The notes beneath the pieces were generated by a model. It ran no database searches, was not told the DNA's origin, and saw nothing but the letters and a program-made list of their open reading frames with translations. From Daphnia carinata (lineage: Eukaryota; Arthropoda; Branchiopoda; Diplostraca; Daphniidae): a DNA stretch of 64,000 nucleotides. The translations under genes were made by a program, and so were the position numbers. Below, piece after piece: positions 45,794 to 56,919 of this stretch; position 1 is the first letter of the stretch, and each line of letters begins with the position of its first letter. The stretch lies in the NCBI RefSeq assembly GCF_022539665.2, contig NC_081340.1:4278001-4342000 (forward strand). The letters run 5' to 3'.

Positions 45794-48700
45794 ATGACAA
45801 TTCTAAAAGTAAATAATTTAATTCAAGTGTTTACAGTGCTGTGCTTAAGCAAGAGATTTACCTTATGTTTCTTTTTTTGCAATATTGCTTGTGAAAATAG
45901 ATCTTACTCGTTGTCGTCACTTTAACGTCTGTGACTCACACGCAGCAGACGACCAATCAAGATTTGATGCTGGCGTCCACCAAGGGCAAACGGCACATAA
46001 GTCACGTCGATCCTTATGGTAGTCTGCAATTCCACAAACCTCCAATCCCCAGCATCGATTACTACGGAGAAAGTGACAAAAGTCATGGAGGTAAATATTA
46101 AAACACATCACATCGTAACAACTCATTTTAACTTTAAAAAAATCTGAGATTATCAAATTTGTTTTAACATATTAGGATACATTGTAGTGTCACACGAGAA
46201 AGGGAAAAAACATAAATCAAAAGGAAAGGGAGGTATGTACAGACATTAACGTACCTTCGTTTGATTTGCTATTAATCCCAGATTAAATCACATTGTATCG
46301 TTGAAAATCCCCAACAGGTGGGTACGGATACAGCGGCGGATATAACGGATACACAGTCGCCGGAGGAAATGGCGGTGGAGACGACTCATCTGAAGGCGAT
46401 GGAAACGGAGGTGGCTTCTTTGGAGACAATTATTACGTCGCCAAAATAAAAGGCAAAGGAAAAGGCGGATATCCGGGCAAAGGCAAAGGCGGATATCCAA
46501 GCAAAGGCAAAGGCGGATCATACAGAGGTAAAGGCAAAAAAGGATACGGCAAGGGCAAAGGCGAATCCTACGGTAAAGGAGGCAAACACAAAGGAAAAGG
46601 CTCTTACGGAAGTAAAGGAAAGGGCAGCACCTACGGAGGCAAAGGAAAAGGAGGTACACCTTATGGAAGCGGTGGATACAACCCACCCGGAAATCAATAC
46701 GGTGGAGGTGGATATTCTCAAAACAATGGAAACGGAGGCTACTTCTACGTGAGCGGTGCAATCAGCAATTCGTACGGAAGCAGCGGAATTAAGGGCCCCT
46801 CATACGAGAACAGCGGAATAGGATACAACTCATTTGGAAACAGTCAAAGCGGCGGAAGCTCTTCGGAGAACAGCGGAGGGAGTTTTAGTGCATACGGAGG
46901 TGGTGGAACGCAAGGAAATTTTTACTCAGGCGGCGGAACAGAAGACAGCTCTTACGGAGGCGGCGGAGTGGATGATACGAACGGAGGAGGAGACGATTTT
47001 TATGGAGTCGGAGGAATAGGCGATTCCTACGGTGGGGGCGGTACAGACGATTCTTACGGAAACGTGGGAATAAGCGATTCTTACGGCGTCAGCGGAGTAG
47101 GTGCGTATGGAGGCGGAGTAGATGATTCGTACGGAGGAGGTGGAGCAGACGATTCTTACGGAGGAGGTGGAGCAGACGATTCTTACGGAGGAGGTGGAAC
47201 AGACGATTCGTATGGAGGCGGTGGAGGATATGATTCTTACGGAGGAGATGGAGGATATGATTCGTATGGAGGCGGTGGCGGCCATGATTCGTATGGAGGC
47301 GGCGGATACGGAATCGGTGGCGGAATAGGAGGAAGCGCCGAAATCATTACCGGTGGAATTGTTACAACTGGAGACATCAATTCCGGAGCAATTCCAACGG
47401 CTGCAATCAAAGATGAAACTCCCTCTGCTGTTGTCACTTCAGAAGGTGATACATCCAGTGGAAAAACCGAAGGTGGCAACGAAGCCCAAGGTGGTACAGC
47501 AAGTACTACAAGCAATGATTCGCAAAGCAGTGGGGGCGGAACAGCCGACATCACCGGACGAAAGCGAAGTCCACCAGATACGACCGAAACAACGGATAAA
47601 CCACCCGAAAGCACTACAGTCAAAAGCAACGACAACACAAACAGTGATTCAGAAAAAAGAGCCAAAACTACTGTAAACTACAACTTATCAATCAACGCTA
47701 ACGGAGATACATCGGCCGCCAACGGAAATGGCAATAATAACACGGTCAAGGTAGATTTTAAAACAGATGGCACTGGCACTTCGGAAAACGCTTTCTCCCT
47801 CAGCGTACAGATTTCCTCTGGCAGCAATGGAAATAATTCACCCGTTCGATATGATGCACCCACTACTTCACGCCCCACACGATCCAGCAGTACTGAAGAA
47901 ATAGACAGAAAAATTACAGGCGAGGGAAAAGCCGAAAATTCCCGTGGGAGTTCAACAGGTCCGAAGAGAAGCATTGCACAAGCTAGCAAAACAATTCAGG
48001 AAATCCCCGATAGCATAGAGAAACAATTAGATGAGCCTGAGATCATCGAGCACCAACCTGAAGTTCATAAACCGCCCGTCACTGTCCGACAGCCTATCAA
48101 ACCCGTTGCACCAGTCAAAGAGCCATTGAAAGCTAAAACTCCAACCAGCACTCCAGACACATCCAGCTCATCTACTCCAGCCCCTCGCACAGCCAGCTCA
48201 CCTACTCCGGCCCCTCGCACAGCCAGACCACCTACTCCAGCCCCTCGCACAGCCAGACCACCATCCACCACTTCTGCGAAACCCAGCGTATCTAACAACA
48301 CAGTGGGAAGAAACGTAAACAATGAAAATATACTCCGACAAAGCAAGAATATAAATGAAACACTTAAATCTAAAGCAACTCCATCACCAGCCAAAAATAT
48401 TACCTTAGGCCAAGCAAAGCCTAACGCTGCAATTAATGAAGAAGATGGTACTGGGTGTACTAGCGGATGTTTCAGCATCCCACCGATTACAATCCAAACC
48501 AATAGCACCGAAAAGATCAATGCTACGATCACCGATGTTCCAGGAAAAATCCGGCAAGGTCGCGAACAAATCATCGGCGGTGGACGAAAACAAACCCATA
48601 TACCCATCGACAACTTGTCGATTAGTCATTTCGAAAGACCCACCACATCTAAGAAAGTTCCAAAAGGTACAGTACAAGCCGAAATAACGTCTGGAGTTGC

Positions 48701-49658
48701 AATTAAAGAAAACAATACTTCTGGAATTACTGGAAAAGAAGAAGTCCGATTGATAGGCTCTACAACATCGTTCGTCAATATACCAGGAGACGGAAATACC
48801 GGCTTCGAAACCATCCAACATGTTGAAAATGGTGGGCAACGAAGCGTTGGAACAGCAAACAAGACACGTCAAATTCCACGACCTACACCTAGACCAGCAA
48901 CAGCCGACATCCCTTCTTTCTTCGAATTCGACGTGAACGACAATAAGGACTCTGAAAGCCCTAAATCTATTAATCAAAACGAAACGAAGCATACCATTAG
49001 TTCGACCAGTACAACAGTCCGGCCAACACCACGTCATAATCCGAGACATCGGCCAACGACAAGTACAGAAGACACAATTTCTGCTGGAGTCAAAGTAGAA
49101 AGTACCAAAGAATCCAGAACCGCTAACAATGCCCCAGCTGACGGACGGAAACGGAACCCTCCATCTCCTAGTGACGCACATCTCAATGTCACTCGTCAGA
49201 CAACAACTCGAAGGCCTAGACCAGCAGTGGAAGGTATTCCTCCATTTGTCGAAGGATTCGCAGCTGTTAATGTTTCATCAAGAGTCCTTGGAATAGGGCA
49301 GCGAGAAATGGACATCGTGAATAACGGGCCTAAAAATAGCCTGAATATAAATAATGGAACAAATGTTAGACCGCAACATTTTCCCCGACACGCTCCAACA
49401 CATAAACCTACCCCAACCACCGAAAGACAGCCAACTATTCCTGAAATTACATCGAGAAATGCTGGGAAAGACCAGAGACGACAAGTCAACACTACACCTC
49501 TGCCTGGCAAAACTGAGCGAGACCATCAAACTGCCGACGTAAAAGTTCACACTATCCAAGCAGTTAACCCGCCTTTGCTTGTACCATACTTACCTATCGA
49601 TACATATTACTTACCCCTCCGCCGGCATATCATGCAAAAGGCATTACAACATTCTTGA
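45794..49658 (+). CDS. KG-2: 1200-aa secreted repetitive Gly/Ser/Lys and Thr/Pro-rich protein
   Basis: Four exons: 45794-45808 (MTILK), 45901-46090, 46176-46232 and one 3341-nt exon, 46318-49658. Signal peptide MTILKILLVVVTLTSVTHT. A post-signal segment NQDLMLASTKGKRH and a cassette exon GYIVVSHEKGKKHKSKGKGG are shared in pattern with KG-3 and KG-4. Then come a Lys-Gly domain (GKGKGGY, about residues 128-201), a Ser/Gly domain ending in DDSYGGGG-type repeats (about 351-415), and a long hydrophilic Thr/Ser/Asn/Pro region with TPAPRTAxPP repeats (about 703-735), several N-glycosylation sequons and GRKR(S/N)PP sites. No Cys-rich or enzymatic domain was seen except one CTSGC. Large size, signal peptide and charge blocks suggest a matrix, adhesive or mucin-like role (inference only). 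Confidence 0.88.
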
Positions 49659-51780
49659 AACGAATTTTTTTTTTATAACCTCTGATTTAAATTCCATGTC
49701 CTATTGTTACTGTTTGGTCACATCTGTTTATCTTCGTTACCTTGTATTGCATAGCGCTGTGTGCTCTGCAATCAAGAAAATATTAGAATGAAATAAAACG
49801 TTAAGTCTGACGTGATCTTATTCACCTGGCTGGTATGATTGCATCTGGATCTTTACTCATTTAAGATCACAAACATGGCACATGGTACGTCCAGTTTAGC
49901 TTCGCCTGAGCGCTTCAGGTAGTATGCTCGAATACATTTCCTTATCAGGAAAACCACTTTTGACAGTAACAACTCGTTTTCATGTATCGCGGATTATCTG
50001 TAAATAAATTAGAATTAGAAAACGGGGAAAGAAGCTCAAGACGATATAAGGAAACAAAAGCACTTGTGTTTCCACACAACATCGATGCAAACTATGCAAA
50101 GAAACTAAGATTCATGAAAAATTTACCAACAGTTTAAAGGAATTGCCCTTTGCAGGCAATTTCATAAATCAAACTCCCATTATTTTCGTAAACAATGATA
50201 GCATACTACCTATTTTTGATACGATTTTTTGAATGCGACATCTTGGACGTTGCCTTGACAGGGAAAGTAGAAAGCAAGTCGCTGACGATCAGTTCATCAC
50301 GAGAGCAAACAGATAAGGAATACGCAGAAATGTAACCGTGGCTGACTCGATAAAATTGTTAGATAACACTTTTTTTTTTAAAGAAACGTAAAGCCTGCAG
50401 GTTACGTTACCACCCACTTTTAGATGTTAAAACGTTCTACGAGAATAATTACCATATTTTCAACGCCCATGCTCAACGCGTAGCAATCGAGAAAGCAGTA
50501 CGACGACTTTCTCCCTCTTCGCGATGTCAACAATAGTAGGGTCGATGACTGTATCATAGCTTAGTAACTATGTCGCTGATCGAACCGCTCTTCATGCGGT
50601 GAAAGAGACAATTAGATGCGGGGAACATTTATTAGGAACCTGTAACCGGTTGGCTGGCAGCAACTGAAAGCTCTATAAGAATCAATAAATTCAACGTTAA
50701 AAAAATTAGGTATCCAACGTACGCAATTTATGCAACCATGTGCTACATTTTGAATACTAATGAACGTGTAATGATACTACCACAATTTTGTTTACACCAC
50801 CCTGGCACGTGTTGTGACGTCTCCGATCACCTATCGCCCGAATACAAATGCAAATCCATTCTGCAAAGATATTTTTGTATATAAATAATAAAAAACACGT
50901 TTACGTTGCGATAATTAAGTTACAATCATGGAATACATTTTACACAGGAAAACTGTTTGAGGTCTCCCTTAGAAATGGTACAATTTCTCAACATACTTAT
51001 TATCTAATAACTAGAGTATGCCTCTCGTCGTTATCCAGGATGTCGACAACAAGAAAATGCATCAGCCAGACTAGTTTACTGGGAAGCCGCTCTTTAAAGA
51101 AAATTTCTCTGTTAGAGTAAATCCGAGAAAGCTGTTGAGGCAGCTTTCTTTCATACCCTTTCATCGAAAACCCTTTTCACATATTAAAAAAAAAAAAAAA
51201 AAAAATCATGATTGAAACCCAATATCCCATTTCCCACGTTAAAAAAGACTGCATTGCGTAAACATTTAGAAAATGATACATTTATCCTTTACGCAACACA
51301 AGTTATTCATCTCCATTGTGGGATAAACTTCAATGGCTTGCTAAAACTATTACGATTGTTCCACCAGCAAACCCCCATGATAATGTTTTGAAGCAAACTA
51401 TTGAAGATCGTACCAAACGAATGTAAAAACACGTTCTATAACTCAAGAATAGTAATATAAAAATTCACACATTCCACCTAAAATTGACATCAAGATGAAA
51501 GCTAACCTGATAACACGTATCAAATTAACCTCATCTGTACACGAAAAAATGTTAACGGATTTAATGAGGTTCTCGGGGAAACCCGAGTGTTCCTAATAAA
51601 CAAGTAGCACAGGAATCCTCTCATCAAGAAAAAAAAATTTAGTTCCAGCAAATTGGACATTTAATGAACAGCCGATTCATTTTCGTGTAAACTTGCCTCG
51701 CCGTTATTTTGATTCCCTGTGTAGGTAAACTAGTTTATATAGTTTGCTTTCTTACCATCTTAGTTGTGTGGGCCCGTTTT
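49659..51780. other. KG-2 3' UTR and intergenic region
   Basis: AATAAA at 49792-49797 closes the KG-2 transcript, 20 nt after the hairpin described separately. The rest is AT-rich without recognised genes, with an A20 tract near 51186. Confidence 0.5.
49747..49771 (+). promoter_or_regulatory. 3' UTR hairpin of KG-2
   Basis: TTGCATAGC and GCTCTGCAA pair at eight of nine positions around the seven-base loop GCTGTGT. The same loop on a compensated stem occurs at the same place in the KG-3 3' UTR, just before the poly(A) signal. Confidence 0.65.
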
Positions 51781-51917
51781 GTTTTCTCCGACAGCTTTCT
51801 TCCACTCGTCGTCCTAGAGAAAGTACAAATCTTCTGAAAAACTCGGAGGATGTCAATGACAATTTCACTTATGCACGAACCTTTTTTGAAAAAACAAAAA
51901 AAAAAGCGTTTATAAAA
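51781..51917 (+). promoter_or_regulatory. KG-3 promoter
   Basis: GTTTTCTCCGACAGCTTTCT then TCCACTC at 51781-51807, and TATAAAA at 51911-51917, 117 bp before the ATG. Confidence 0.6.
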
Positions 51918-52027
51918 GGGGAGTCGTTCTGATCGAACCGTCACATCTTCATCAGCTCTCGACTGTCTGGGACGTTAAATGGCCCAACTGTGAATATTCA
52001 GAAACACTCAACTCATTAGTCTCGAAC

Positions 52028-55000
52028 ATGCCTTTCTCTAAAGTAATTTATCTACATTTACCATTATAGCGATAACCTCTATTTTAACTCCGTTCCCTCA
52101 TTAAGGTGGTGTTAATCATCGTGACTTTAATCGTCTTGGATTACGCTCAAGTGGCCGCCAACGAAGATTTACAAGTGTCTGAAAGTAAAGGCAAGAAATT
52201 CCCGCGTCACATTCAGTCGAATGTTAGACCCAAGACACAACGGCGTAGACCTTTCCTTCGCAATGGCCCTGCACGCGGGAGATCCGACAGCAGTGAAGAC
52301 GGCGGAGAAGAGCACGATGCTCCAGGATACGTCATCATTTCGTATGGTGGTAGAATAGGGAAAAAAGACAACGGTATTATGAATAAAGCTGAAATGCAAA
52401 AGCAGTATTTTTAATTACCCTTACTTTTCCTCATTCTCTTTTAGGTCAACGTTACGGCAACAAATACGGCAGCGATTACAGCGTTGAATATGTTGGCAAT
52501 CTATATGGATACGAAGAGGGTAATTAATGAGTTGGTTCATTACTAAATAATAATAAATTAATCAATATTATTACCTAGGACACGGCTACTTTAGCGGGTA
52601 TAACAGTGGTCATAACGAGTACAGCAGCGGCTATACTGATGTGACGCACAGCCAACAAGGAACAAGCGATGGAGGTTAGTTACACAAAATTCATAAAAAT
52701 ATCACCTGCGAATTTTATAAATCAAGAAAGCGTTAATTTTCATGCCAGATCAATTGAGCTTAATACTTGAAAATTTTATCATTTGGTGTAGGTGGAAGTG
52801 ATGAAAACGACGGAACTAAAGGTAACGCGGAAATCATGAGCGGCGTGTCTGTAATGAATGGGGACAGCAGCAGCGATGGAATGAAAGACATGGGTGGATC
52901 GATGGGCGGTCAAATGAACACTGGCGAAGACGTCGGTGCCGTAAAAGACACCAAGGGTACTGCAGATTCCGCAGGCGAGGCCACACTTCCAGCTGGTGGT
53001 AACATCGACTCTGATGGAACTGTTACTATCGATGGATCTGCAATGGACGACGCACCCGTCGCTGGTGGAGACGCTACCAGAATCGAAGCCTCAAAGGGCA
53101 AGGATGAAGTCATGGTAGATTCCGTCGTCACTGGTGGAGATGCCACTGTATCCACGGACGGAACGGAAGCAATTGGCGGAGAAACTGTTGGAATTGAAGG
53201 ATCAAAAGGCATGGAAGCAATGGATGAAATGGCTATACCAGTTGATGGAGAGGCACCCGGAACTGTCGTTGCTACTGGAACTGTTGGTACCATGGATGAA
53301 CTCATGGCACTCCTGGATGGCATCGGAGGAAGTGAAGGATCTACTGGTACCATTAAATCTATGGATGATTTAATGGCCATCATTGGAGGAGCAGAAGGAG
53401 TTGAAGGACTTGGTGATATTACTGGACTCACTGACGATACAGCCGGAACTGACGGATCCATCGGTAACAGTGGATCAATTGGCTCTCCAGTAGATTCGTC
53501 CACAACTGGCGCTGATGCTAATGAAGAAGGTTCACACAGTGGCGGTATAGGTAATGAAAATAATTTCCTAATCCAAAAAAAAAAAATAACAAAGATAAAT
53601 TATTTTTAATTATCAGCAGGTAGCTTTGAAGAGGGGACCTATTCATCAAGCACCGAAGATGAGTACACAGTATCATTTGACTTCGTAACGGAAGACGAAG
53701 CAATTGAGCTAGGTGCCATCACCAAAAATGCCGATGCACAAAATCCATCCGGCGATGGCCACGCAGCTGGTGATGATTTTAGCATTGCATTTTTAACCGC
53801 CGACACCGCTAAACCTTCTGAAAGTGGAACGGAAGTAGCGAGCGAAATCATAACTGAAACAGGAAAGATTAAAATGATGTCTGAACCTGCAGAAATGGTC
53901 AAAGCGGAAGCCTTAACCGCAATGGAAGAGACAGGTAAAATGGTTGCCGAGCCTGCCGAGATGATGAACACCGGAGGTAAAGAGAGCATAGACACTGGAA
54001 GCGCACCGTCTCCTGGACCAGAGAAAAGCATTGCGCCTATGAGCGTGCCGGAAATCACTGCAAACAACCTAAGAAGAATGGGCCGGAACCAACAAGGCAG
54101 CTGGATACCTGTGAACAACTACAGAAACGGAGACAGAAGGTTAATACCTGCAGGAAGAGTTAATCATCCGGGTAACAGAGCAAGACCACAAAATCGTGCG
54201 ATCAGCAGTCTACCCATTGAAAATCATAAGCATGGCAATTTACCCGGAAATGGCGAAAAGGTACGTAGCACTGGAAGCAAAACGGGCCCAGGACCGGTTA
54301 GAAATGCTCCAATGAAACAAGAAAAACCTGGTGGAATGTCTGGCAACGGAGCTAGTAAATTCAGAAGCATAGGCGAAGGAACTTCCGCAAACCGTGGAAT
54401 GAAAGAAACCGGACCAATGGGAAGTATATCGGTCAGGGAAATCCAATCAGGACCTGGAAAAATCAAACCCATGTCTGGAAATATTGACATGGTTCACGGT
54501 GGATCAGGTAGCATGAAAGCTGTTAACGTAGCACCAATTACCGAACACAGTAAAAACTCACCTTCGGGCAATCCATCCGGAAATACTGGAAGTGGCAAGA
54601 AGAGATTCTTGAGCATGGGAAAGGGAAGAAACACTTCGGGAAATGGCGGCAAACTAGAAAGTGGATCAGCCAGCAGCAAGTCGGTGAAAACCCAATCCGG
54701 AAATGAAGAGAAAGTCAAAGGAAACGGTGACAAGTTGAGCAGCTTCATAGGAAAAGGCAGCACTAGACCGGCCAGACCTGCCCAGCTAATGAGCCCACCT
54801 CCTTCGAAAGAAATGATGCGACCCAATCCCATGAAAGGCGAAACAGCTTCTGAAAATAAAGAAATAAGTGAAGACACATCCGAGAGGCCACCTGGAAAAG
54901 GAAAAGGAGGCAAAGCATCAAAGAACGGCGTGAAAGAGAAACGACAAATCAGTGCATCAAGCTCATCTTCCAGCAGCGAAAAGGGTAAAAAAGGATCCGA

Positions 55001-55172
55001 AAAGGGCAAAGAAACTGAAACGTCAGAATCAGCTGTTAAATCTGCATCCGGAGGCGGAGATAAGGTCGAGAAAGTCAACGGAGAAGAAGTCAAACAGAAT
55101 AGTGGATTCGTCAGGAACGGACCACTTAACATCGTCCGCTATCTACGTAAAGGTATAGGACGATACCTATAA
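52028..55172 (+). CDS. KG-3: 913-aa secreted repetitive protein
   Basis: Six exons, 52028-52042 (MPFSK), 52106-52349, 52445-52519, 52579-52674, 52792-53550 and 53620-55172, all joined at phase 1 after intron 1. Signal peptide MPFSKVVLIIVTLIVLDYAQ, then NEDLQVSESKGKKF, a basic RPKTQRRRPFLRNGPARGR stretch and the cassette PGYVIISYGG. Small Tyr/Gly/Ser exons (RYGNKYGSDYSVEY, GHGYFSGYNSGHNEYSSGYT) precede a 253-residue Gly/Asp/Met/Thr-rich acidic exon with degenerate repeats (SVVTGGDATVSTDGTEAIGG), then a 517-residue exon that turns basic and rich in Gly, Asn, Lys and Met. The charge shift from acidic to basic along the chain is striking. No catalytic domain is visible. Secretion is predicted and function is unknown. 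Confidence 0.87.
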
Positions 55173-56720
55173 ATCTAATTTTACATTCCTCGGAGCGCAG
55201 TTTGAAGACGGACCCAAGTTCATTTTTCAAGGCTCGTTTCATTGTGTTCCACGTGTTATTGTTATAATGCTATACTTTACTGTTATGTTATTGGACAGCG
55301 CTGTGTGCTGTTCAATGAGACCTCATATTAAACAATAAAAAGAAACTGTTACAAGGTTAGACAGTATTTAAATTCTTCCACCCTGCAGTGATACGACCCA
55401 CCCATTTTACGGCGTGAATAAAAAGGTAACGGGCTGGAACGATGGGGACCCATGGGTGTTTGCTTTCGTTGTCTTAGAAGGTGCCTTATTCGAAAATTGT
55501 TGCCCTTGTCTTCACCCTCGAGTTTAACAGTTTTTTTTTCCTAAGGGCGGCGCGCTTTTTAAACTCCCTTCACTTTCCCTGCACAATTACTTTCAGTCTG
55601 TTGAATCACAAAAAAAAAAAAACAATATAAATGCGACTCGACAACAAGAAGGTACAACCTTCAGAACTACTATAACCAACGAATAATATGGAACAACTTT
55701 TCGCCATAGCAATATCAAAACGGCCCAGTTGATAGCTTTATGATTAGTTTTGCATTTCTAAACGATGATTAAAGGAAAACGAGTTGGATCACAGCGCCCG
55801 TCATTTAACAAAGATTGCCAAGGAGAACTGAAAAAGCTGTTAAACCCTCATAGTTGAAGTTGTAGAACGAAATAATAAGGAAGTAAAAAACAACGGGGAC
55901 TAAAATTCTAAACATGAAATGGAAAAAAGAATTCTAATTTTTAATTCCCTGTCTTAAGAGCAATACGGAGCCATAACAAATTGTCTACGAAAGGCCGTCA
56001 CGGAATAAAAGTAAAACGTAATCTACTATTCCCTAATCCCCCTGTTCAAACAGCTACCAAGGAATAGAATGCGCAAAAAAAAAAAAAAATAGAAAGGAAA
56101 ATCCTAATATCAGTATTTCTAAATGAATATATAAGCAAATGGTAAAAGCCAGAACAAGGAAAAAGCAAAAGTTTCGTTACCGTAAGAACCGGTCTCCATT
56201 AGACAGTTGTTGTCGTAGCAATTTCCTGTGTCTTGACGTTCTAGGCAAGTTTTTATGTAGTACCTGTCTTCGTGTTTACTTTTATTCTGAGGTATTTGTC
56301 ACTGGTGAAAAAACGAGTATCATGCGGAGTAACTTCTCTTATTCCATGCTGGACGACCCTGATTTTCCTACAGGTGAAAGCTTTCATTCCGATAACAAGT
56401 ATTTCACTTTTCCTAGCCACTCTGGAGAAATCAGACGAGTTTATCTAGTTGACAAATGAGAAAGAAAAAAAAATTAGTCAGGATTTTTATGGAACTTTGA
56501 AACAAAGGAAAGCTAACAGAAAAAGTTTCTGGCGACTAAGAAAGATAGGAAAACAGCGTATATCGTACACTAGTCGCTCGAAAAGAAAACATTTATGGCA
56601 AACCAATTTGTTTTATCGTGAAAAGAGCTTACCTCAACGAAAGAAAAAGGGCATGAATTCTTCATACACGGAAAATTAAACTTGTTTGGGATGCTTTCCT
56701 TGATGTGATTGGACCGTCCA
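55173..56720. other. KG-3 3' UTR and intergenic region
   Basis: AATAAA at 55334-55339 is 18 nt beyond the KG-3 hairpin. The remainder is AT-rich. A TATATAAGCAAATGG at 56129 precedes a 106-codon ATG frame (56139-56459) that lacks a signal peptide and any recognised domain, so it is not called. Confidence 0.45.
55291..55315 (+). promoter_or_regulatory. 3' UTR hairpin of KG-3
   Basis: TTGGACAGC and GCTGTTCAA pair at all nine positions (one G-U) around the loop GCTGTGT, identical to the KG-2 loop. Several stem bases differ between the two genes while pairing is kept. Confidence 0.7.
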
Positions 56721-56816
56721 GTTTTCTCCAGCAACTTTCTATCTGCAAATGTCAGTCGATGTCAATGGTGTTTGCGCTTGAACAAACTATTTGTCGAGAA
56801 ACGAGAGTTTATAAAA
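56721..56816 (+). promoter_or_regulatory. KG-4 promoter
   Basis: GTTTTCTCCAGCAACTTTCT at 56721-56740 and TATAAAA at 56810-56816 (context GTTTATAAAAGAGGA, nearly the same as in KG-3), 110 bp before the ATG. Confidence 0.6.
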
Positions 56817-56919
56817 GAGGAACGGCGTGAAACCAAGACATATCATTACCGACCCTTGGCTTTCCTGGACTTGAGAAATAAATGGCCAAAGATTGCTTGC
56901 CGATCCATTATTCCTTGCA

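Noticed and set aside
46926-49559. Long antisense frames opposite KG-2
   Set aside because: They arise from the repetitive Gly/Ser codons of the sense gene read backwards; KG-2 itself has a promoter, signal peptide and poly(A) signal.
52910-55132. Long antisense frames opposite KG-3
   Set aside because: Mirror images of a low-complexity coding exon with no start context or splice structure.
56139-56459. 106-codon ATG frame preceded by TATATAAGCAAATGG
   Set aside because: The TATA-like string is only about 10 bp before the ATG, there is no signal peptide, and the codon content looks random. It might be a decayed promoter of the cluster.
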